NCBI GenBank assembly: GCA_910577765.1
Contig: CAJTOV010000117.1
Location: forward strand, 1-11,737
Source: an uncultured Lachnospiraceae bacterium
GTDB lineage: Bacteria > Bacillota > Clostridia > Lachnospirales > Lachnospiraceae
Direction: 5' to 3'
DNA length: 11,737 bases
Position numbers and translations under genes: made by a program. Within the stretch, counting starts at the first letter, position 1; every line of letters begins with the position of its first letter. Below, piece after piece: positions 6,311 to 11,737 of this stretch. The notes under the pieces were generated by a model. The model was not told where the DNA came from. It worked only from the letters and a program-made list of their open reading frames with translations, and ran no database searches.

Positions 6311-7336
6311 ATGAAAGCAATAACCGTAACAAAGCCGGGAACTATGGAGCTGCTGGAGGCAGAAAAGCCGGAGATCACAAGCCCTGACCAGGTTCTGGTA
6401 AAAATTCACGCAACAGGCATTTGCGGCTCCGATTTGCACGTGTATCATGGAAGCAACCCTTATGCGCTTTATCCCAGGGTCATCGGGCATGAGGCTGCCG
6501 GAGAAATCGTGGCAATAGGCAGCGGGGTAGCCGATCTGGTCCCCGGCGACGGCGTTGTCCTGGAGCCAGTCACATACTGCGGACAGTGCTATGCCTGCAG
6601 AACCGGCCACCACAACGTGTGCCGGAATTTAAGGGTCCTGGGCTGTATCGCAGACGGAACGTTCCGGGAATATATGGTGGTTCCCCGGTCCCAGGTATAT
6701 CCCTTTGACAGGAAAAAGCTTACCTACATAGAAGCCTCCCTCTGTGAACCATATACCATCGGCGCACAGGCCACCTGGCGCGGCCAGGTAAAACCGGGCG
6801 ACATGGTCCTTGTTCACGGGGCAGGTCCCATCGGACTGATCGTGGCCGATATGGCCAAAGACAAAGGTGCCACCGTAATTGTGTCCGAACCGGACGAAGC
6901 CCGCCTGGCCATGGCAAAAGACTTTGGGGCGGACCACTCCATAAATCCGGCAAAGGACAACCTGGATGACTTCCTTCATGAGCTGACAGACGGAGAAGGA
7001 GTAAATGTCATATTTGAAGCAGCAGGTGTTCCGGCTTTAACGGCCCATGGGGTCCGGCTGCTTTCCCCGGCAGGCCGTCTGGTGCCCTTATCCTTCGGAA
7101 AAGAGCCGGTTCCCATCAATTTTAAGGAAGTTAATGCAAAAGAACTGACCATTCTGGGAACCAGACACCAGTTTCAGAAATTTCCCCAGGTCATCCAACT
7201 GCTTCCGGAACGGCTTGACCGCATTCACAGGCTGATTACCCACAGGTTTCCCTTTTCCCAATATGAGAAGGCCTTTGCGCTTCTGGAGAACCATAACAGC
7301 GGGGCAGGCAAGGTAATTCTCACTTTGGATGAATAA
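6311..7336 (+). CDS. Zinc-dependent medium-chain dehydrogenase (YjmD/RspB/LgoD-like)
   Basis: A 341-residue zinc alcohol dehydrogenase-superfamily enzyme. C38, H60, E61 and E146 (in CEP) are the expected catalytic-zinc residues, and C90, C93, C96 and C104 form the structural-zinc lobe, all intact. HGAGPIG (169-175) is the Rossmann loop; E193 follows the second strand, consistent with NAD(H). The motif ICGSDLHVYHG with PRVIGHE resembles the polyol/sugar-acid branch, including L-galactonate 5-dehydrogenase LgoD, RspB and B. subtilis YjmD. It likely oxidises a secondary hydroxyl of a sugar acid or polyol to a ketone. AGAAGGAG lies seven bases before the ATG. Last gene of the plus-strand operon, 21 bp after the SDR gene. 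Substrate cannot be set from sequence alone. Confidence 0.9.
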   Translation: MKAITVTKPGTMELLEAEKPEITSPDQVLVKIHATGICGSDLHVYHGSNPYALYPRVIGHEAAGEIVAIGSGVADLVPGDGVVLEPVTYCGQCYACRTGHHNVCRNLRVLGCIADGTFREYMVVPRSQVYPFDRKKLTYIEASLCEPYTIGAQATWRGQVKPGDMVLVHGAGPIGLIVADMAKDKGATVIVSEPDEARLAMAKDFGADHSINPAKDNLDDFLHELTDGEGVNVIFEAAGVPALTAHGVRLLSPAGRLVPLSFGKEPVPINFKEVNAKELTILGTRHQFQKFPQVIQLLPERLDRIHRLITHRFPFSQYEKAFALLENHNSGAGKVILTLDE

Positions 7337-7351
7337 GCCACACATCAGGAA

Positions 7352-7394
7352 GGGCTGCGGCAAAATGGCAGATTTGCACATTTTGCCGCAGCCC
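7352..7394. terminator. Perfect 16-bp hairpin between convergent genes, probable bidirectional terminator
   Basis: GGGCTGCGGCAAAATG (7352-7367) pairs exactly with CATTTTGCCGCAGCCC (7379-7394) around an 11-nt loop. It lies 15 bp after the dehydrogenase stop and 12 bp from the end of the convergent reductase gene. Neither side has a strong T-tract, so termination may be weak or depend on other factors; it may also protect the mRNA 3' ends. Confidence 0.65.
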
Positions 7395-7406
7395 ATTATA
7401 ACAAAA

Positions 7407-8417
7407 TTACAGAGCTTTAATCTCCGCCCACACAGAATCATCCACAAAGATGCCGTTGGCATCGTGATCCTTGTTAAACTGTACATAGTCTTCGCCGGGA
7501 GCCATGATGCCGCTGCTGTGCTCTGCCAGCTCCGCGCTCTTTAAGTACTCAATGGCACGGCGGACCGTGTCATCCATCTTCTGTCCGTCAATGATCTTCT
7601 TGGGATCAATGACGATCATCACCTGGGAGCAGCCGCCGCAGGAGCCTTTGGTTGCCGCGTTCAGGTCCACGGCCCCTACACCGTCTGTCAGGATGGAGCC
7701 CAGAATATCCAGCATGAAGGAGAAGCTGGAGCCCTTCCAGTAGCCGATGGGCATGATGCGCATGGATTCCTCAATGGCGCCGGGATCGTCGGTAATATTG
7801 CCGTCCTTGTCAAATCCGCCTGGGAACGGAAGCTTCTTGCCTGCCAGACGGGTCACCTGGAGCTTGCCGTATGCATACTGGCTGATGGCCATATCCAGCT
7901 GCATGGCCGGACCGCCGTCTGCGCCGGGACATGCCATGACAAAGGGGTTGTTGCCCAGGCGGCATTCCTTGGCGCCCCACGGCGGCATGCAGGCCTCCGT
8001 ATTGGTCCACATAATGCCCACATATCCCTTCCTTGCCACATACAGGCCATAGGTGCCGCCCCGCATCCAGTGGGTGGTATTCTTTAAGCCCACCATTCCG
8101 ATCCCGTACTTGTCGGCCATCTCCATGGCCTGGTCCGCACTGTACAGGGCATTAAGGATACCAGGTCCCATATTTCCGTTGATTACCTTGATGGCGCCGC
8201 AGTCCTTCTCAATGACCGGATCTGCATTGACGTCCACCCAGCCCTTCTGGATATAGTCCACGAAACGTGCCACCCGGTTGGTTCCGTGGGAGTAAATGCC
8301 GTCGTAGGTGGACTCTGTGTGAATCCTGGCGCAGGTCTCTGCCTTCTCCTCACTTAAGCCGTACTTCATAAATACACGCTTGATCTCACTCTGGATCTCT
8401 TCAAATGATAACCTCAT
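7407..8417 (-). CDS. yiaK: YiaK-like NAD(P)H-dependent 2-oxo-acid reductase (Ldh2/malate-lactate dehydrogenase family)
   Basis: A 336-residue member of the Ldh2 family, which uses a fold unrelated to Rossmann dehydrogenases. YSHGTNR (42-48) holds H44, the proposed catalytic histidine in E. coli YiaK. Other marks: HWMRGGTYG (116-124), WTNTEACMPPWGAKECRLG (137-155), RLAGKKLPFPGGFD (190-203), MPIGYWKGSS (222-231) and a C-terminal NGIFVDDSVW (321-330). From recall, these blocks fit YiaK (2,3-diketo-L-gulonate reductase) better than malate or ureidoglycolate dehydrogenases. The reaction would be reduction of a 2-oxo group on a sugar acid. AAGGAGG is five bases upstream of ATG. The gene converges on the transporter operon and has its own promoter and operator, so it may be controlled apart from uptake. 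The symbol is a family-level name; substrate is unproven. Confidence 0.88.
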   Translation of the reverse strand: MRLSFEEIQSEIKRVFMKYGLSEEKAETCARIHTESTYDGIYSHGTNRVARFVDYIQKGWVDVNADPVIEKDCGAIKVINGNMGPGILNALYSADQAMEMADKYGIGMVGLKNTTHWMRGGTYGLYVARKGYVGIMWTNTEACMPPWGAKECRLGNNPFVMACPGADGGPAMQLDMAISQYAYGKLQVTRLAGKKLPFPGGFDKDGNITDDPGAIEESMRIMPIGYWKGSSFSFMLDILGSILTDGVGAVDLNAATKGSCGGCSQVMIVIDPKKIIDGQKMDDTVRRAIEYLKSAELAEHSSGIMAPGEDYVQFNKDHDANGIFVDDSVWAEIKAL

Positions 8418-8531
8418 AACAACCTCCTTATTCTTAGAATGTACTCCCGGAATCCCACAAAATCCGGCACAATGCAGGGTGAGATTTCCAGGGTAAATCC
8501 GGATGAAATTAAGAACATCTTTTATACTGAT

Positions 8532-8560
8532 ATATTAACATGCTGACATGTTAGTGTCAA
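8532..8560 (-). promoter_or_regulatory. Promoter of the YiaK-like gene
   Basis: The minus strand has a perfect TTGACA (8560-8555), a 17-nt spacer and TAATAT (8537-8532). The start near 8525 gives a leader of about 105 nt. The spacer is almost wholly filled by a palindrome (8536-8553), implying tight control. Confidence 0.8.
8536..8553. promoter_or_regulatory. 18-bp palindromic operator inside the promoter spacer
   Basis: TAACATG (8536-8542), CTGA, CATGTTA (8547-8553): perfect 7-bp arms lying between the -35 and -10 boxes and touching the -10. A protein bound here would exclude RNA polymerase. The adjacent GntR gene (8638-9339) is the obvious candidate. No matching copy was seen in the 1370-1755 intergenic region. 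Confidence 0.65.
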
Positions 8561-8637
8561 TATTGATATTCTGCATAAATTTTCTTTCCTGTTTTTGTTG
8601 GTATCCTACAAATGGGAACCTGCGTACCGGTGTGTTC

Positions 8638-9339
8638 CTACAGCGTACCGATCCGCCGTTCCCCGCTTCCCGTTCCTCCGGTGCCAAAATAATCCGGATA
8701 TGCGGCAATCAGTCCGGCTTTGTCCACGTCAAATCTCTGGATATGGGATGCCAGGGCCCTGCGTACCGGCTCCTGGCCGCCGTTCTTTAAAAGCTCCACA
8801 ATCTCCGTGTGCTGCCGGACAGAACTGTCTGCCGCATGCTCCGTCCGGACGTACAGAATCCGCAGACGGTTATAGTGGCCGTTCCTGCTGGCAATGGTTT
8901 CCCAGGCCATCTGCTGGTCCGCCACTTCGAACAATACCTTGTGGAACCGGTCGTCTGCCTCCAGAAATCCCACAAAATCCCCGGCACCGGCACACTGCTT
9001 CTGAACGTCAAGAAACTTCTGCATACGCCGGACAGCCTCCTGACTCCTGCGCTCCAGAAACAGATCAATGACCCCCAGCTCCAGGCAGTCCCGTATGAAT
9101 TTCTCCTGGTCCACCCGGCGGATATGAATCCGGGACACCATAGTCTCCCGCTGGGGGATCATCTCCACCAGGCCTTCCGACTGCAGGCGCAGAAATGCCT
9201 CCCGCACCGGCGTCCGGCTTACCCCCAGCCTGGTTGCGATCTCCTGGGTGCTCATGGTCTGTCCCGGCTCCAGTTTCATGGAGATGATATTTTTTTTCAG
9301 TTCTTCGTAAACCAGTGTCTGTATTGACTTTTCAGCCAT
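8638..9339 (-). CDS. GntR-family transcriptional regulator, FCD (FadR-type) subfamily
   Basis: A 233-residue regulator. Residues about 6-72 are the winged helix-turn-helix (LEPGQTMSTQEIATRLGVSR, then TPVREAFLRLQSEGLV, with a PQRETMV wing). Residues about 78-205 are the FCD ligand domain, with likely metal/ligand residues D129 and H133 (D-x3-H), H177 (in QHTEIVELL) and H199. It is clearly distinct in sequence from the GntR at 683-1369. The start has AAGGAG (9351-9346 on the minus strand) six bases upstream, overlapping the stop of the peptidase gene 11 bp away. It lies about 220 bp upstream of the YiaK-like gene, in the same direction, and that gene's promoter carries a spacer palindrome, so it is the likely regulator of that gene. 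The last 15 or so residues are Gly-rich and probably disordered. Confidence 0.9.
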   Translation of the reverse strand: MAEKSIQTLVYEELKKNIISMKLEPGQTMSTQEIATRLGVSRTPVREAFLRLQSEGLVEMIPQRETMVSRIHIRRVDQEKFIRDCLELGVIDLFLERRSQEAVRRMQKFLDVQKQCAGAGDFVGFLEADDRFHKVLFEVADQQMAWETIASRNGHYNRLRILYVRTEHAADSSVRQHTEIVELLKNGGQEPVRRALASHIQRFDVDKAGLIAAYPDYFGTGGTGSGERRIGTL

Positions 9340-9350
9340 CTGCTTCTCCT

Positions 9351-11737
9351 TTACCTTCCTATCACCGGCGTCCAGTAGGCCTTGTTGTAGATATCCGTCA
9401 GCCGGTAGGCTGCCTCCATGGTCCCGCCGGGAATCTCCACATTGCTGATGACCATGTCTTCCTCCACGGTCATTGGCTCTCCAAGGTAATAATTGTTCCG
9501 GAAATTCCCGTCATAGGAATAATAATCACAAAGGAACTCCAGCGTGTCCCCCGGCTCCAGGGGAGTCAGACCCTTGGCCACGGTCTGGGTCTCCTGCTCC
9601 TGGTAGTCTGTCTGGGCTCCGGCAATGTATCCCCGGGGATTCTCCTGGTCAAAGACCAGGATCAGATTCACCTGCCGGCCGTTAAGCATGGCCGGAACCC
9701 GTCCGGTGACCATGTAGGCTTCCTCATCTCCTGCCTGGTCAAGGAAATAATAGGCCACCGGCTGGCCATTGATGGCCAGCCAGGTTCCGTCGTACTCTCC
9801 CACCAGATTTCCCTGGTCATCGAATTCATAGACATTGTCCAGGCCCAGGTCAATATAGCCTTCCCCGTCATCGTAAAATACATTCAGCTCCGCATTCTGG
9901 ATCAGATCCCACTGGTCCTCAGACAACACCAGCTTCTGCCGCCCGTCCCTGTCCCTGGTCCACACAAGGCCTGCCGGGTCCACCTGGTTCTTAGCCAGAT
10001 AGCCGGAATATTCTTCGGGACTGCGGCCGCTTAAGAATCCTGTGTTGGAGCTGTCCAGCCCGCTGATCACCTGGTAACCGCCGGACAGGAAAGACCCCAG
10101 AAGCTGGGCCAGAACCTCCGCATCAGAACCGCTGCCGTAGGAGGAACCGGTTCCCAGAAGCGTAGGCAGCGGTGAGCCGGTGCCGCCGGAAGCTGCCTGG
10201 CCGCTGGCCTCCAGACTGGCAAAGTCCTGGATACAGCGGGTGTATTCCGCATCCATGCCGATGGCCTCATAGGTCTTCACCATAGAGTCCACACTGGACA
10301 GCTTCTTATAGGGAAAATAGATGGAAATACCCCAGGAATCCGTCATGCTCCGGGAAGTCAGGTTGTACTTGACAGCACTTTTAAGCACCTGGGAAAGCTG
10401 TCTGCCTTCCTGGGTCCCCATGTTCTCCGCCAGATGGACCAGATCTACCTGGTCAATTCCGGAGGACTGGGCAAATTCCCGGACGCCGCTTCTGGCTCTG
10501 GATACGGTCTGGTAACTGTCATTGCGGATTAAATCGCCGGTGGACTGGGAAAATGCTTTCAATGCCTGGGGAGCCGTCTTCTCAAGCTCCGCCAGATCCA
10601 CCACGGACAAGGTAGTCTTCTGCCCCTGGCCCTGGCGTGCGCAGGTGCTGATGAAATCATCCACAATCTGTTTGCCGATCTCCAGGGTGGCCATGGAAGT
10701 ATTCCGGGACAAGGCAGTCAGCCAGTCTGTGTAATACCATCCCAGCCCAGGCTCCGTCTCCTCCGAAGCGATGAGATAATCCCCATACTGGCTCAGCATC
10801 AGGGCATTCTCCATGGTAGCCATAAGGCAGGCGTCAAAGCCGATGAAATCAAAGGTCATGCCTCCGTCCTTTAAGGCCCTGTGGATCATGGCCAGGGTCA
10901 TGGAGCCGCTGCGCGGAAACTTCTGGTCATAGCCGTAGCCGCTGACCGAGCCGCCGCCGTGGTCCCAGAAGATCAGACTGTTCCGGTCTGCGGGATAGTG
11001 CTCCCCGCACCAGCGGATAAAACCAGCCAGGGTGTCGGGATCGGTCATGGACACGTTGCCTGCGTCCTCCACCAGGCAGGTCAGACCGCCGTTTTTCACC
11101 TGGTAGATCTGGTTGGTCCGGCTGCTGACAATCTGGTTCTTCCAGCCGGTACATCCGCCGGTATAGACCAGAAGGTTCACCTTGTCGCTGATCTCTGCCC
11201 GGGTCATCTCGGTCAGGTCCGAAGTACCCATACCGGCCCGGGACTCCAGGTCTGTACCGCACATGTACACCATAATGGTGACCGTATCCTGACCGTTGCC
11301 TTTCAGGACGGTCCGCTTCTCTCTGGCCTGGGGGGAGACTTCCCGGTTCAATATCCCCAGGTTGCCTGCCGCCTGGGAGCTCTGGGAACCGGAACTGCCG
11401 GTGCCTCCCAGCCAGCTTCCAAAGCTGCCGGAAGTACCGCCGAACAATCCCTGGGTGCCGGAGCTTCCCCATCCGCTGCCCAGGCCTCCCTGGGTGCCGG
11501 AACCGGCGGAGCCGCTTCCCTGGCTGCTCTGGCTGCTGTAGGTTCCGGTTCCCGCGCCGCTGCCGGACTGAAAGAGTCCGGTCAGGGCTGACTTGCCCCC
11601 GAACATCAGGAACAGAACCAGGAGAATCAGAATACCGCCGGAAGGCATGCCCCCTCTGCCCCTTCTTCCAAAGCTGCCCGCAGGGCGTCCCGTTCCGCCG
11701 GAAAATCCTCCTGCGCCGCCGCCTGTGGGACGTCCCC
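9351..11737 (-). CDS. Clostripain-family (C11) cysteine peptidase, membrane-anchored, N-terminus beyond the window
   Basis: The frame is open from the stop at 9351 to the right edge. An internal ATG at 11646-11648 would give 765 residues, but the frame continues upstream through about 29 Gly/Arg-rich codons, so the true start is outside. Numbering from that ATG: a hydrophobic membrane segment at about 5-17, a Gly/Ser-rich linker at about 25-98, then the C11 domain. The domain holds VTIMVYMCGTDLE (123-135), FWDHGGG (227-233) with catalytic H230, and FDACLMA (271-277) with catalytic C274; then IASEETEPGLGWYYTDW. C11 enzymes cleave after Arg or Lys. The C-terminal half (about 480-765) is a beta-rich accessory region not recognised further. 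Likely exported or surface-held. Its stop TAA overlaps the binding site of the downstream GntR gene. It has no evident link with sugar-acid catabolism. Confidence 0.9.
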   Translation of the reverse strand, partial: GRPTGGGAGGFSGGTGRPAGSFGRRGRGGMPSGGILILLVLFLMFGGKSALTGLFQSGSGAGTGTYSSQSSQGSGSAGSGTQGGLGSGWGSSGTQGLFGGTSGSFGSWLGGTGSSGSQSSQAAGNLGILNREVSPQAREKRTVLKGNGQDTVTIMVYMCGTDLESRAGMGTSDLTEMTRAEISDKVNLLVYTGGCTGWKNQIVSSRTNQIYQVKNGGLTCLVEDAGNVSMTDPDTLAGFIRWCGEHYPADRNSLIFWDHGGGSVSGYGYDQKFPRSGSMTLAMIHRALKDGGMTFDFIGFDACLMATMENALMLSQYGDYLIASEETEPGLGWYYTDWLTALSRNTSMATLEIGKQIVDDFISTCARQGQGQKTTLSVVDLAELEKTAPQALKAFSQSTGDLIRNDSYQTVSRARSGVREFAQSSGIDQVDLVHLAENMGTQEGRQLSQVLKSAVKYNLTSRSMTDSWGISIYFPYKKLSSVDSMVKTYEAIGMDAEYTRCIQDFASLEASGQAASGGTGSPLPTLLGTGSSYGSGSDAEVLAQLLGSFLSGGYQVISGLDSSNTGFLSGRSPEEYSGYLAKNQVDPAGLVWTRDRDGRQKLVLSEDQWDLIQNAELNVFYDDGEGYIDLGLDNVYEFDDQGNLVGEYDGTWLAINGQPVAYYFLDQAGDEEAYMVTGRVPAMLNGRQVNLILVFDQENPRGYIAGAQTDYQEQETQTVAKGLTPLEPGDTLEFLCDYYSYDGNFRNNYYLGEPMTVEEDMVISNVEIPGGTMEAAYRLTDIYNKAYWTPVIGR

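Noticed and set aside
1756..8417. Calling the locus the canonical E. coli-type 2,3-diketo-L-gulonate (yia) pathway
   Set aside because: A YiaK-like reductase and a TRAP transporter are present, but kinase, 3-keto-gulonate-6-phosphate decarboxylase and the UlaE/UlaF-type epimerases are absent, and two extra dehydrogenases are not part of that pathway.
8622..8770. Three short copies of GCGTACCG around the end of the second GntR gene as a possible repeat array or CRISPR
   Set aside because: The copies are only eight bases, irregularly spaced and partly coding; no regular repeat-spacer structure exists here or elsewhere in the window.
10881..11591. A 236-codon plus-strand open frame, and another at 9315-10034
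   Set aside because: Both are antisense to the clostripain gene; the GC-rich Gly/Ser codons of that gene leave the opposite strand open by chance.

Overview
The window looks like chromosomal DNA of a gut-type Firmicute, most likely a Lachnospiraceae (Clostridium cluster XIVa) member. This rests on strong AGGAGG-type ribosome binding sites, housekeeping-type TTGACA/TATAAT promoters, moderate GC content with A+T-rich intergenic spaces, and a glycine/serine-rich clostripain-family protein of the kind common in that family. The assignment is inference, because no rRNA or marker gene is present in full.

Left edge (1-608): there is no credible protein gene. On the minus strand lie two strong tandem promoters, each preceded by an A-tract and a copy of the same palindrome (TAACAGTTCA-N9-TGAACTGTTA). 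They are followed by a long, hairpin-rich untranslated leader with a boxA-like CTTGAAAA element. The best reading is the promoter and leader region of an rRNA operon whose 16S gene would begin just past position 1.

Centre (683-8417, with its second regulator to 9339): a sugar-acid uptake and redox locus. A divergent FCD-type GntR regulator (minus) faces a six-gene plus-strand operon: a ribulose-phosphate 3-epimerase-family enzyme, a complete three-component TRAP transporter (dctP, dctQ, dctM), a UxuB/YjmF-like short-chain dehydrogenase, and a zinc-dependent medium-chain dehydrogenase. The operon ends at a perfect 16-bp hairpin. Converging on it is a YiaK-like (Ldh2-family) 2-oxo-acid reductase, with its own promoter that carries an 18-bp palindrome in the spacer. 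Upstream of that gene, in the same direction, is a second FCD-type GntR regulator.

How it fits together (inference): the TRAP system imports a sugar acid or keto-sugar acid. The three unrelated dehydrogenases move carbonyl and hydroxyl groups around the carbon chain, and the epimerase inverts a centre or feeds the pentose phosphate pathway. The same three dehydrogenase families sit together in the Bacillus subtilis hexuronate locus (yjmC, yjmD, yjmF), and YiaK plus a TRAP transporter recalls the E. coli yia diketogulonate locus. No kinase, aldolase, dehydratase or decarboxylase is present here, so the pathway is incomplete in this window or differs from both models.

Right edge (9351-11737): a clostripain-family (C11) cysteine peptidase on the minus strand with a membrane segment and a Gly/Ser-rich linker. 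Its reading frame stays open to the window end, so its N-terminus is missing. Its stop codon overlaps the ribosome binding site of the second GntR gene.
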